From: Acidaminobacter sp.
GTDB lineage: Bacteria > Bacillota_A > Clostridia > Peptostreptococcales > Acidaminobacteraceae
Reading direction: 5' to 3'
NCBI GenBank assembly: GCA_009881125.1
Contig: WXFH01000029.1
Span: 1-64,000 of the forward strand
Length of the DNA stretch: 64,000 bases
The position numbers were made by a program, and so were the translations under genes. The notes under the pieces were generated by a model. It was not told where the DNA came from. It worked only from the letters and a program-made list of their open reading frames with translations, and did not search any database. This document shows, piece after piece, positions 33,417 through 41,625 of this stretch (within the stretch, counting starts at the first letter, position 1; every line of letters begins with the position of its first letter).

Positions 33417-34440
33417 AACCTGTCTCCTCTGCGAGGGTCTGCCCCTCATCCGAAAGCAGCCAGCTGACCACTTGTCTGGCAGGGCTTTCCTCTGGCTCGT
33501 CCCGGCGCATGATGGCATAATAGGCAGTGGTGAAAGGGTAGGTGCCTGATGTAATGCTTTCCGGTGTTGGGGCTGTGCCGTCAACTTCGATCAGTTTGAT
33601 GTTTTCAGCCCCCCACATGTCCATGACAAAATAGTAGTAGGAGTAACCTATGGCGCCTTCGCCGTTTTCAAAACTGGCCACTGCGTCGATCAGCATGCCC
33701 ATCTCTGCCACCACTTGCTCCATGGGTGGATCCATTGGGGTCAGACCTGGCATGACCATGTCAAGAAAACCCGTCTGACTGCCGGAGTTAACCGGGCGCT
33801 GGTAGGGGATGATGTCGAGATCTTTTCCGCCGACCTCGCTCCAGTTGGTCATTTTTCCGGTGTAGATGTTTTGGAGCTCAGCCGGGGTCAGACCTGCAAT
33901 GGGATTATCCGCATTCACCAGGAACACGAAAGCCTCGCTGACTACCGGAATGATTTCAAACTCAACCCCGGCCCCTTTGGCTAGTGCAAGCTCCTCTTCG
34001 GAAGGGGCGGTGACGAAGATCAGATCCGTCTTTTTTTCTATGAGGTTGACGTATGCCTGGTGTGTTTTGTTATGTAAAATGTAAGGTCGAACCTCTTCCA
34101 TAGACATGTCCATCATACGGGCGGCCAAGGCTTCAGAGAGGGGAATAGTCACTGTAGAACCATCAACCCTGGGGTAAGTTTCAGGTGTGAAGGAAGGGGC
34201 GTCGTCCGAGTAGGTCTGACCCCCGCTGTTATCCCCGCTATCCTTTTCTTCACCCGACTGGGTCTGACCCCCGCTGTTCACTTCAGGCCCGCCGTTCTCC
34301 ATCTCTCGGCTGCAGCCAGCGCCAACCATCAAAAGGACGAGGAACATCACAAGAATGGTGACTACTCTGCTGAGAGGTTTACTTTCTTTGCCTGGACAAT
34401 TGCATTTTTTGGTCTCTTTCTTCACTATTTCTTCGGGCAT
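33400..34440 (-). CDS. PstS-like substrate-binding lipoprotein
   Basis: The 346-aa product has a Cys-rich cytoplasmic start, a TM/lipoprotein signal ending VGAGCS, a low-complexity linker and a PBP-like domain. This begins YPRVDGSTVTIPLSEALAA and includes NPIAGLTPAELQNIYTGKMTNW, IPYQRPVNSGSQTGF and a C-terminal WLLSDEGQTLAEETGYV. PstS-like proteins bind phosphate, but no Pst permease is adjacent. Four REP cores fall in frame: GGQT twice in the linker (34213, 34261), GLTPAEL (33884) and GLTPMDP (33737). The first gene of a two-lipoprotein operon. Confidence 0.85.
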   Translation of the reverse strand: MPEEIVKKETKKCNCPGKESKPLSRVVTILVMFLVLLMVGAGCSREMENGGPEVNSGGQTQSGEEKDSGDNSGGQTYSDDAPSFTPETYPRVDGSTVTIPLSEALAARMMDMSMEEVRPYILHNKTHQAYVNLIEKKTDLIFVTAPSEEELALAKGAGVEFEIIPVVSEAFVFLVNADNPIAGLTPAELQNIYTGKMTNWSEVGGKDLDIIPYQRPVNSGSQTGFLDMVMPGLTPMDPPMEQVVAEMGMLIDAVASFENGEGAIGYSYYYFVMDMWGAENIKLIEVDGTAPTPESITSGTYPFTTAYYAIMRRDEPEESPARQVVSWLLSDEGQTLAEETGYVRVK

Positions 34441-34958
34441 GATCAGCGCCTCCTGGCAAATGGGACATTAAGGTGAACGCAGCTAAATTTTTAATGATTA
34501 ACCAACCTTAATTGTGAATGGTTTATCTAACTCGACTATATCACTTTGAATTTCCATTTGTTATTAAAGAACTATTAAACGAGCTCAGTCCAACTGTCAC
34601 ACTCACTCTGGAAGAGGGCAGGGCGGTCTGGACTTTTAAGTTGTGATTGAACAGCTATCAAGCAGGTGTCTATTAGAGCCTGCTTTTTTGCGCTGTAAAA
34701 TTGGCGACAGGGAGACCATCGGCAAAATTGGTTTTATGACTTCAAATTGAACAAATTGGTGGTTTGAACACATGCCGTATGACAATTACTTATTGATCCC
34801 CATTCTCAATTCAAACTTTCGATTTCACGATCTTTAGCTCACCTAGTAAACTGTATGGGACCGCACGTTTTATAAAATGATGCGCGACAACGCTTACATA
34901 GTTCCAAAAATTATAAAATGCACTCACCCTATTTCAACCCAACCAAGGAGGCACACTC
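34441..34958. other. Divergent intergenic region
   Basis: About 520 bp between the PstS-like (minus) and double-cubane reductase (plus) genes. It holds a terminator-like hairpin at 34660-34689, a GACCATCGGCA word at 34714-34724 and otherwise AT-rich sequence; no gene or clear -35/-10 pair is seen. Confidence 0.5.
34660..34689 (+). terminator. Orphan terminator-like hairpin
   Basis: Stem AAGCAGG/CCTGCTT with a 12-nt loop containing GTGTCTATTAGAG, followed by T-rich sequence. No plus-strand gene precedes it, so it may end a leader or small RNA, or be a decayed extended REP copy. Confidence 0.5.
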
Positions 34959-36116
34959 ATGTCAGAAAGAAATACTCTCCCTGAAATCTTTGAAAGCTTT
35001 GCCGATGCACGCAAGCAAGGCTTCCTCGCCGCCAAAGCAGTGAAAGACGCCGGCAAAAATCTCGTTGGCTATTACTGCACCTTCACGCCCGTCGAAGTTA
35101 TTATGGCCGCCGGCGCCGTCCCCGTCGGACTCTGCGCCACCAGCGATGAAACGATCCCAGAATCCGAAAAGGTCCTCCCGCGGAACCTTTGCCCGCTCGT
35201 CAAATCCAGCTATGGGTTCGCTGTCACGGACAAATGCCCGTACTTCTACTTTTCTGACCTGATTGTCGGTGAAACCACCTGCGACGGGAAGAAGAAAATG
35301 TATGAGCTCCTCGATGAAGTCAAACCGACCCACATCCTTCAGCTGCCAAACGAGGGGAAATCTCAGAGATCCCTGGATTATTTCAGGGAAGAAGTTCAAA
35401 GTTTTAAAGAGCGTCTTGAAAAGGAATTCAATGTGACGATCACCAATGAGGATTTAAAGAAGGCCATTCAACTTAAAAACCGCCAAAGGGAAACCCTTAA
35501 GGAATTCTACAACCTGATGAGCCTCACACCGCCGCCGGTCAGCGGCCTCGACATCCACAAGGCCCTCTATGGCTCTGAGTTTAAGTTTGACAAGGAAGCC
35601 CAAATCGTGGAAATGCAGGCGCTGACAAAACAAATCTACGAAACATATAAAGTTGAGGGCAGTAAGATCTCAGAAAACGCTCCGAGAATTCTCATCACAG
35701 GCTGCCCAATAGCCGGCGCTACGGAAAAAATAATAACTGCAATTGAGGAAAATGGCGGCGTCGTTGTCACCTACGAAAACTGCTTCGGTACCAAAGCAGT
35801 CGAGGAAATGATCGATGAGACCCTTGAGCCCATCGACGGCATTGCCCGCAAATATCTCAACACCCCGTGCTCCGTCATGTCCAATAACCAGGACCGACTT
35901 GACAAGCTCAGCGAGCTCATTACCCGCTTCAAGGTGGACGGCGTTGTTGACGTCGTGCTGCAAGCCTGCCATACCTACAATATTGAAGGATTCTCCGTCA
36001 AGCGCCACGTTAAGGAAAAACACAACCTGCCGTATATAGCTCTTGAAACTGATTATGCATCATCGGATACAGGTCAGCTCAAAACACGTCTTGGCGCTTT
36101 TATAGAAATGCTTTAA
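34959..36116 (+). CDS. Double-cubane-cluster anaerobic reductase (2-hydroxyacyl-CoA dehydratase-like)
   Basis: The 385-aa product is a single-subunit member of the HgdB/2-hydroxyacyl-CoA dehydratase fold. Its length and cysteine set (GYYCTFTP, RNLCPLVKS, TDKCPYF, ETTCDGKKK, TGCPIAG, ACHTYNI) match the double-cubane-cluster proteins that reduce small molecules such as acetylene in vitro. The physiological substrate is unknown. Its ATPase activator is encoded 153 bp downstream, which supports the assignment. CAAGGAGG precedes the ATG. Confidence 0.85.
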   Translation: MSERNTLPEIFESFADARKQGFLAAKAVKDAGKNLVGYYCTFTPVEVIMAAGAVPVGLCATSDETIPESEKVLPRNLCPLVKSSYGFAVTDKCPYFYFSDLIVGETTCDGKKKMYELLDEVKPTHILQLPNEGKSQRSLDYFREEVQSFKERLEKEFNVTITNEDLKKAIQLKNRQRETLKEFYNLMSLTPPPVSGLDIHKALYGSEFKFDKEAQIVEMQALTKQIYETYKVEGSKISENAPRILITGCPIAGATEKIITAIEENGGVVVTYENCFGTKAVEEMIDETLEPIDGIARKYLNTPCSVMSNNQDRLDKLSELITRFKVDGVVDVVLQACHTYNIEGFSVKRHVKEKHNLPYIALETDYASSDTGQLKTRLGAFIEML

Positions 36117-36184
36117 ACTGCTTTAAGCCGCTTAATGTAGGTCTGGGGGTTATATTATTCCCTTATTATAAATGGCCGACTGAA

Positions 36185-36245
36185 TAAGCCGGTATCTAAG
36201 CTGGGATCTAAGCAGGAATCCAAGCAGGAATCCAAGCCGGGATAA
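36185..36245 (+). repeat. Five tandem 12-13-bp units before the activase gene
   Basis: The unit AAGC(C/T/A)GG(T/G/A)ATC(T/C) recurs about five times (AAGCCGGTATCT, AAGCTGGGATCT, AAGCAGGAATCC twice, AAGCCGGGAT) between the reductase and its activase. It could alter spacing or local RNA structure. Confidence 0.8.
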
Positions 36246-36269
36246 GCAAAACAGAAAGGAACTCAACTA

Positions 36270-37037
36270 ATGATATATATGGGTATCGATATTGGGTCCG
36301 TGTGTGCCAAAGGTGCGATTCTCCAAGGCGACCGGCTCGAAAAAGTGATTCTTCCAACAGGTTGGAATATCAAAGAGACCGCCAATTTGCTCAAGTCAAC
36401 TTTGTTAACACAGGCAGGTGCTCGCGAGGAGGATATCACCCGCGTTGTCGCAACAGGTTATGGGCGTGTTTCCATACCCTATGCAGACAAAAAAGTCACT
36501 GAAATCACGTGTCATGCCCGCGGTGCCGTGTATCTCAATCCAAATGCCAGAACCATAGTGGACATTGGAGGCCAGGATAGTAAAGTCATCTCCGTAGATG
36601 CCGATGGTCGCGTCCAGGACTTCGTCATGAACGACAAATGCGCAGCCGGAACAGGCCGCTTCCTGCAGGTCATGGCCCATGTACTGGAAGTCGAGGTGGA
36701 TGAACTCGATCAACTGGCACGGTATGATGAGGCTGTCACGATTAACGCCATGTGTACAGTTTTCGCTGAAAGCGAAATTATCTCGCTTCTGGCCCAGGGA
36801 ACGGACAAAGGCGCGATTGCCGCTGGCATATTAAGTTCTATTTCTCAACGTATCCAGCACCTCTCCAGCCGAATCTCGGTACTGGATCAACTCATATTTA
36901 CCGGTGGTGTTTCCAATTCAAATGTCCTCAGGCACATGCTCTCTGAAAAGCTGAAGCTTGAGGTCCATCATCACTGCGACGCGCAGTTCGCCGGCGCTAT
37001 AGGTGCGGCTTTGCTTGCGCGGGAAATCTGCGACTAA
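36270..37037 (+). CDS. Acyl-CoA dehydratase activase-type ATPase (partner of the double-cubane reductase)
   Basis: The 255-aa ASKHA-fold ATPase has MGIDIGSVCAKGAIL, VDIGGQDSKVI, NDKCAAGTGRFLQVMA (cluster-ligating Cys region), CTVFAESEIISLLAQG and FTGGVSNS. Such activases are dimers bridged by one [4Fe-4S] cluster; they use ATP to push a low-potential electron into the reductase. It lies immediately downstream of its partner, in the same orientation. Confidence 0.92.
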   Translation: MIYMGIDIGSVCAKGAILQGDRLEKVILPTGWNIKETANLLKSTLLTQAGAREEDITRVVATGYGRVSIPYADKKVTEITCHARGAVYLNPNARTIVDIGGQDSKVISVDADGRVQDFVMNDKCAAGTGRFLQVMAHVLEVEVDELDQLARYDEAVTINAMCTVFAESEIISLLAQGTDKGAIAAGILSSISQRIQHLSSRISVLDQLIFTGGVSNSNVLRHMLSEKLKLEVHHHCDAQFAGAIGAALLAREICD

Positions 37038-37071
37038 CTGCGCAAAATTTGAGAAATGTTACAAAAATATT

Positions 37072-37122
37072 GCGGTACCTGACCCCAAGTTCATTTGAGT
37101 GACAGGTACCGCTTTGTTTTTT
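37072..37122 (+). terminator. Rho-independent terminator after the activase gene
   Basis: A 10-bp stem GCGGTACCTG/CAGGTACCGC with a 21-nt loop that starts ACCCC, followed by TTTGTTTTTTG. The stem resembles the GGTACCTGACCCC relatives of the REP-like family. Confidence 0.85.
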
Positions 37123-37276
37123 GTACCAGACACTTTGTGGCACATGATGGTCTGGTTTACGCCTACCATCGGCAAGTCCCCTTCAATTCTCTCGACAGGC
37201 CCTGCCTCAATTTGATATACTGGTCTCAAATCTATATCACAACTAACCACCACCCAACCGGAACAGGGGGCAGACC

Positions 37277-37477
37277 ATGTTTGGCAAAAAAGGCGACAAC
37301 CGCTTCGAGACTATCTATTCCCAGGGCAAGATCAGCGTTTCCCGGATTATCGTTGATAGAGAAACCGGCGTCAACTACCTTTTTGTGTCTGATGGTTCCG
37401 CCGCCGGCCTGACCCTCCTGGTAGACCGCGAGGGCAAACCCGTCATTTCCCGCGTTGAAGACAACACCCACCTTTAA
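37277..37477 (+). CDS. DUF6440-family small protein
   Basis: The 66-aa product (RFETIYSQGKISVSRIIVD, TGVNYLFVSDGSAAGLTLLVD, EGKPVISRV) matches the small DUF6440 family, of unknown function. It is cytosolic and has no signal or TM. The start follows a purine-rich GGGGGCAG. A TGCCGATGGT-type word lies upstream at 37165-37173. Confidence 0.8.
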   Translation: MFGKKGDNRFETIYSQGKISVSRIIVDRETGVNYLFVSDGSAAGLTLLVDREGKPVISRVEDNTHL

Positions 37478-37577
37478 CATCCACCGCACATAATTCAAGT
37501 CCCAACACCCACCAAGGCCGTAGACCACTGCGGCCTTTTGTAATACCCACCATTAAAAAAAGAAGGGCAGGTGAACC

Positions 37578-38024
37578 ATGTCCCCGCGAAAATATGTCAC
37601 CATTGACCGCCATTACCTTTTCAACCGCCAGCGCGGCACCTGCTTCTTCTGCGGCAAGCCCCTCAAAATGGGCACCCTCAGTATCGACCACTACCTCCCC
37701 AAGAGTGCCGGCGGCACCAACGACGTCTTTAACCTCGTCGCTTCCTGCAAGTCCTGCAACGCCGAAAAACTAAATACTATGCCGATGGACGTCGAATCCC
37801 AACACATCGCATGGTTCATAGAAGCTTACGACGACCATCACATCCTCACCAAGTCCAGCATCACGATCCCAAAAGACACCTTGATCGAATGGGTCCACAG
37901 CATTCACCGCTCTTACCCCAGCGGCGACTTTACCGTCTTTGAATCCCCAGGCCACCGCTTTTACGTTCGCTTTAACCAGATCGAAAAAATTATTGCCTTC
38001 CATCAGTCTGAAATAGACGAGTAA
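37578..38024 (+). CDS. HNH endonuclease domain protein
   Basis: The 148-aa protein has a compact HNH motif: CFFCGKPL, then LSIDHYLPKSAGGTNDVFNLVASCKSCNAEK, giving the two CxxC zinc ligands and the DH/N/H catalytic set. The role is unknown; it is not next to phage or restriction genes. Its start has AAGGGCAGGTGAACC upstream. It is followed by a dense REP-like array. Confidence 0.88.
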   Translation: MSPRKYVTIDRHYLFNRQRGTCFFCGKPLKMGTLSIDHYLPKSAGGTNDVFNLVASCKSCNAEKLNTMPMDVESQHIAWFIEAYDDHHILTKSSITIPKDTLIEWVHSIHRSYPSGDFTVFESPGHRFYVRFNQIEKIIAFHQSEIDE

Positions 38025-38275
38025 GCTGCGGCCTGCGCCTATCGACCCCATCTGTCGAAGTAGTAGGTCTGACCCCATCTGTACCCCGCATGTATTGACG
38101 AATAAGTTTGAGTAGGTCTGACCCCGTTGGTTCAAATTAATGGTTTTGCAGGTCTGACCCCGTTGGGTACTTCAACAATGCAGGTCTGACCCCGTTGGGT
38201 ACATCAACAATGCAGGTCTGACCCCGCCAGGTACTTCAACAATGCAGGTCTGAGCCCGCCAGGCACTTCAGACCC
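38023..38275 (+). repeat. REP-like array, 32-bp period, with a degenerate extended copy
   Basis: A degenerate extended copy (GCTGCGGCCTGCGCCTATCG, ACCCC) at 38024-38049 is followed by cores at 38066, 38115, 38151, 38183 and 38215 and a variant (GGTCTGAGCCC) at 38247. The last four are exactly 32 bp apart, with unit flank GTTGGGTACTTCAACAATGCA split across the period. The remaining 160 bp before ogt is AT-rich. Confidence 0.95.
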
Positions 38276-38435
38276 CGTTGGTTCATTTTATATTTAAACA
38301 AATTACTTCCGCTTTTTCTGGAAGTTATCTTTGGCCATTTATATTACAATGAAAGTAATCATTTCTTCCTTTAACTCTTAGAATCCTATTAGACAGTCAA
38401 GCCTTAAACACCCAACTTTCAGGAGGCGACCCCAC

Positions 38436-38963
38436 ATGCAGCAAGTCCATTACTTCTCCTACACAACCCGTCTCGGCCCTGTCATTATAGCGGACAACGG
38501 CGCCGCCATCACCCATCTTCTGATCGGTGACGCCGCCGCTAACTTCCAAAGCTCAGAGAACAGCCGTCTCACGCCGCCACCCATCCTCAAAGAAACACCT
38601 CTAATCCGAGAGGCTCACCAGCAGCTGGAAGACTACCTCAGCGGCGCCCGCCAAACCTTCGACCTTCCAATTGCCCCAACCGGTACCGACTTCCAGAAGA
38701 ACGTGTGGTCCGCCCTGAGACAAATCCCATATGGGACTACTCAAACCTATGCTGACATCGCCAAAAGCATAGGCAGCCCCAGCGCCTCCAGGGCAGTGGG
38801 CACCGCCTGCGGCCGCAACCCCATACTCATCATCACCCCATGCCACCGCGTCATAGGCACAAATGGCAAACTCACCGGCTTTGCTGCCGGCCTCGACGTT
38901 AAAACCACCTTGCTCCAATTGGAGCACGTCCTTCCCGCAGCAACTGCCCATGACCCCAACTAA
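38436..38963 (+). CDS. ogt: Methylated-DNA-protein-cysteine methyltransferase
   Basis: The 175-aa protein transfers alkyl groups from O6-alkylguanine to its own Cys. The acceptor motif is ITPCHRVIG near 136-145, preceded by IPYGTTQTYADIA and the Arg-finger region SRAVGTACGRNP. CAGGAGGCGACC precedes ATG 38436. It is the first of four alkylation-repair genes with overlapping ends. Confidence 0.95.
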   Translation: MQQVHYFSYTTRLGPVIIADNGAAITHLLIGDAAANFQSSENSRLTPPPILKETPLIREAHQQLEDYLSGARQTFDLPIAPTGTDFQKNVWSALRQIPYGTTQTYADIAKSIGSPSASRAVGTACGRNPILIITPCHRVIGTNGKLTGFAAGLDVKTTLLQLEHVLPAATAHDPN

Positions 38964-39600
38964 TTCCAAAGCCATACCGCCGAATAACCCACAGTTTCTC
39001 CCATACCCGGACCACGCCCTGGAGCATCTGACCGCCCGAGATCCTGCACTTGGCCTCGCTATCCAACACTTTGGCCGCCTGGAACGCCCCGTCGCCCCGG
39101 ATCCCTTCACCGCCCTCGCCAGCGCCATCACTGGCCAGCTCATTTCCACCAAAGCCTACGACGCCATATGGGCCCGCCTCAAAAAAGAGCTCCAGACTGT
39201 CACCCCCCAAACCGTCTATGCCGCCGGCCCGGAAGCCCTGCGCGCCTGCGGTCTTACCCGCAACAAAGCCGCCGCCATCCACCAAGCCGCCGCGGCCATC
39301 CTCTCCAGCGCCTTCGACCTGAACGCCGCCGCGACTATGGACGACGAGGCAGCCATCCATCACCTCAGCTCTTTAAAAGGCATTGGCCGATGGTCATCCG
39401 AAATCACCCTCATCCACGGCTTCCTCCGTCTCAATATCCTAAGTTATGGTGACGCGGCTATCCGACGCGGTATGTGCAACCTGTATGGAGTACCGACCAT
39501 CGGCAAAGATTTTTTTGAAACCTGCAAAGCCGCCTATTCGCCCTATGGCTCGGTGGCGTCCATCTATTTATGGAAATCTGCATTTATCGAAATCATATAA
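38950..39600 (+). CDS. AlkA-like DNA-3-methyladenine glycosylase (HhH-GPD)
   Basis: The 216-aa protein has FTALASAITGQLISTKAYDAIW, a helix-hairpin-helix LKGIGRWSSEITLIHGF and a downstream catalytic-Asp region LSYGDAAIRRGM. It excises alkylated bases. The ATG at 38950 lies inside the ogt 3' end (14-bp overlap), indicating coupling. Two words of the TGCCGATGGTC family fall within it, at 39386 (GRWSS) and 39496 (PTIGKDF). Confidence 0.9.
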   Translation: MTPTNSKAIPPNNPQFLPYPDHALEHLTARDPALGLAIQHFGRLERPVAPDPFTALASAITGQLISTKAYDAIWARLKKELQTVTPQTVYAAGPEALRACGLTRNKAAAIHQAAAAILSSAFDLNAAATMDDEAAIHHLSSLKGIGRWSSEITLIHGFLRLNILSYGDAAIRRGMCNLYGVPTIGKDFFETCKAAYSPYGSVASIYLWKSAFIEII

Positions 39601-39638
39601 TCATCATATTTTGAACAAAAATTATTCCTGGAGGTCCT

Positions 39639-40589
39639 ATGCTGACGCCTTCGCAAAAATCCATGATCAATGAATCAACCTCCCTCCACGATGATCTCCA
39701 GAACCTCCTGAAGACCCTCGCCGAACCCGGTTACCAAAAGTTCGCCTCTGCGTTGCTGCCGGGGACGACTAACCTTCTTGGCGTAAGGCTGCCAATCCTG
39801 CGCCAAATTGCGGGCGACATCGCGAAAGGTGACTGGCCGCATTATCTCAGCACGCCCACAGACACCTATTTTGAAGAAACTATGCTGCAGGGCATGGTCA
39901 TTGGGTTCGTCACAAAAAAAACAGGTGGGGTCGATAGGCGCAAGCCACAGACCTACTTATCTCTCAAAAGTGACACGCGGGGTCAGACCTACTTGTCCTC
40001 AAAAGATGACACGTGGGATCAGACCTACTCGTCTCTTAAAAGTGACATGCGGGGTCAGACCTACTCGTACCTAAAAGCCTTCATCCCCAGAATTGACAAC
40101 TGGTCCGTGTGCGACAGCTTCTGTGCCGGGCTTAAATTTGCAAAAGATAGAAGGGAAGAGGTCTGGCCGTTTCTCATGGAATGCCTGAAATCCGACCATG
40201 AGTTTGAATTTCGTTTTGGTGCGGTCATGCTCCTGAATCATTATTTAACCCATGACTGGATCGACAATGTCCTGGAAGCCCTTTTCACACACACTCACAA
40301 AGACTATTATGCGAAGATGGCCATCGCTTGGGGACTTTCCCAAGCCTTCGCCTTTGACTCGGGAAAAACCTTAACGCATTTTGAACAACGGTGGGCGATA
40401 GGCACAGCCGCAATAGGCAAAGCCGCAATAGGCGGAGGCGCGATTAGCACAGCAACGTCAGATGCGGCCATAGACCAGGATGTCTTCGTCCGCCAAAAGA
40501 CTTTCCAAAAAATCCTCGAATCCAATAAAGTCAGCGCCGAGTATAAATCCCTCATTAAAGCCATGAAAGAAGGGGAGAGCCGTGGCTAA
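39639..40589 (+). CDS. AlkD-like DNA alkylation repair protein with two REP-derived in-frame insertions
   Basis: The 316-aa product is an AlkD-type HEAT-repeat glycosylase. Conserved parts are LLGVRLPILRQIAGDIAKGDW, FEETMLQGMVIGF, then FIPRIDNWSVCDSFCAGLK, FEFRFGAVMLLNHYL and YYAKMAIAWGLSQAF. The family normally has about 230 aa. The surplus is mainly residues 96-142, an array of one extended and three core elements (39927-40061, 36-bp period, read as RGQTY-type repeats) between the helices ending GFVTKK and starting FIPRIDNW. A further low-complexity stretch at about 250-275 (IGTAAIGKAAIGGGA) is derived from extended-element fragments. GGAGGT precedes the ATG. The frame stays open, so the gene may be functional. 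Confidence 0.88.
   Translation: MLTPSQKSMINESTSLHDDLQNLLKTLAEPGYQKFASALLPGTTNLLGVRLPILRQIAGDIAKGDWPHYLSTPTDTYFEETMLQGMVIGFVTKKTGGVDRRKPQTYLSLKSDTRGQTYLSSKDDTWDQTYSSLKSDMRGQTYSYLKAFIPRIDNWSVCDSFCAGLKFAKDRREEVWPFLMECLKSDHEFEFRFGAVMLLNHYLTHDWIDNVLEALFTHTHKDYYAKMAIAWGLSQAFAFDSGKTLTHFEQRWAIGTAAIGKAAIGGGAISTATSDAAIDQDVFVRQKTFQKILESNKVSAEYKSLIKAMKEGESRG
39927..40061 (-). repeat. In-gene REP-like array, 36-bp period, in alkD
   Basis: Extended copy 39927-39953, cores 39979-39989 and 40051-40061, and a variant (GGGATCAGACC) at 40015-40025. Their ACC ends are exactly 36 bp apart, so the array adds 12 codons per unit. Confidence 0.95.
40395..40437 (-). repeat. 15-bp triplication resembling the inner part of the extended element
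   Basis: ATAGGCACAGCCGCA, ATAGGCAAAGCCGCA and ATAGGCGGAGGCGCG in tandem inside alkD. The unit resembles the inner segment (ATAGGCGCAAGCCGCAG) of extended copies. Confidence 0.8.
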
Positions 40590-41169
40590 AAATGAACATC
40601 CCGGAAAACCCTTGCGACCCACCCATCAAGATAAACTCGCCGGCGTCCTCAACTCCGACCCGGCGTACGATGGCCAATTTTTCTACGCCGTCAAATCCAC
40701 CGGCATCTTCTGCCGCCCGTCCTGTAAGTCCAAAAACCCCAAAATCGAAAATATCGACTTCTTTGACACAAGTGATGATGCTCAACGCGCCGGCTATAGG
40801 CCCTGCAAGCGCTGCCGGCCCGACCTGCTCACTTATGAACCGTACAAAGAAAATGTCGAGGCAATCTATAACGCCATCATGACACATCTCCTGGAGCAGG
40901 AGTCTCTAACCGCCCAGATGAAGGCCCTGGGCGCACATCAGGACCCAATTAAATCTGCGTTCAAGACTCGTTACGGCAGCCTGCCATCGGCGCTCATTAC
41001 CCAGAAACGCCTCTCCCTTGCTGCCGATGGTCTCCTCACCACCACGAAACCCATACTCCAAATTGCCCTCGACAGCGGCTTTTCCAGCCAATCCGCCTTC
41101 TATGACGCCTTCAAGCGCACTTACCACACTTCGCCAGGGAAGTACAGAAAACAGAACACTAATTCATAA
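40582..41169 (+). CDS. adaA: AdaA-type alkylation-response regulator/methyltransferase
   Basis: The 195-aa protein has the Ada zinc-binding methyl-acceptor domain (FFYAVKSTGIFCRPSCKSKNPK...GYRPCKRCRPDL) with four Cys ligands, one of which accepts methylphosphotriester methyl groups. An AraC-type HTH follows (ILQIALDSGFSSQSAFYDAFKRTYHTSPGKYR). Methylated Ada/AdaA activates alkylation-repair genes, so it likely autoregulates this operon. GTG 40582 (AGGGGAG upstream) overlaps alkD by 8 bp. Confidence 0.94.
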   Translation: MAKNEHPGKPLRPTHQDKLAGVLNSDPAYDGQFFYAVKSTGIFCRPSCKSKNPKIENIDFFDTSDDAQRAGYRPCKRCRPDLLTYEPYKENVEAIYNAIMTHLLEQESLTAQMKALGAHQDPIKSAFKTRYGSLPSALITQKRLSLAADGLLTTTKPILQIALDSGFSSQSAFYDAFKRTYHTSPGKYRKQNTNS

Positions 41170-41179
41170 GAGTTAAACG

Positions 41180-41206
41180 AAGGTGTCCGCGAAGACGCCT
41201 TTTTTA
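41180..41206 (+). terminator. Rho-independent terminator of the alkylation-repair operon
   Basis: Stem AAGGTGTC/GACGCCTT (one T-G pair), loop CGCGAA, followed by a T run. Confidence 0.88.
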
Positions 41207-41625
41207 TTTGAAGTCAATGCTGGTGACGCGGACAACTTTCACTTTGATGTCAGACACTCAACTCACTTTGGTGTCAGACACCAACTTCACCTGAGTGTCT
41301 GACACCCAACTCAAACCGGTGCCAGAGCTTTGTAATATTTCAGTAACATTCCAACCGCATCCCCCACCAATCCACTCGGCTTTGTACGTGAAAAAGTGCA
41401 AGATTTCTGCCGTAATTCCGCCCAGTGAGCCTTGACACAACCTTAACCACGTATTATACTTGACTTGAATTCCCACCTATAAACTCGGGATTGAATCACA
41501 ACACTAAATCACAACAAAAATCACAACAAAAATCCCAACATCATAAAGACAATAAAAATTACATTGTACACAACCTAATTCACTTTCTCCAACCAGTACC
41601 ACCACAACCCTATGAGGTGACAAAA
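41207..41625 (+). other. Intergenic region before iscR
   Basis: Contains the GGTGTCAGACACC cluster at 41245-41306, then mixed sequence, then a short ATCACAACAAAA repeat near 41505-41535. A regulator-binding site for IscR itself would be expected here but is not identified. Confidence 0.5.
41245..41306. repeat. Cluster of GGTGTCAGACACC palindromes
   Basis: TGATGTCAGACACTCA, the perfect 13-bp palindrome GGTGTCAGACACC (41270-41282) and the inverted form GTGTCTGACACC (41295-41306), separated by CAACTCAC/CAACTTCACC spacers. Confidence 0.88.

Noticed and set aside
38151..38257. Second CRISPR-like array (32-bp period)
   Set aside because: Units including spacer are near-identical, so this is a simple tandem repeat of a REP-like core plus flank.
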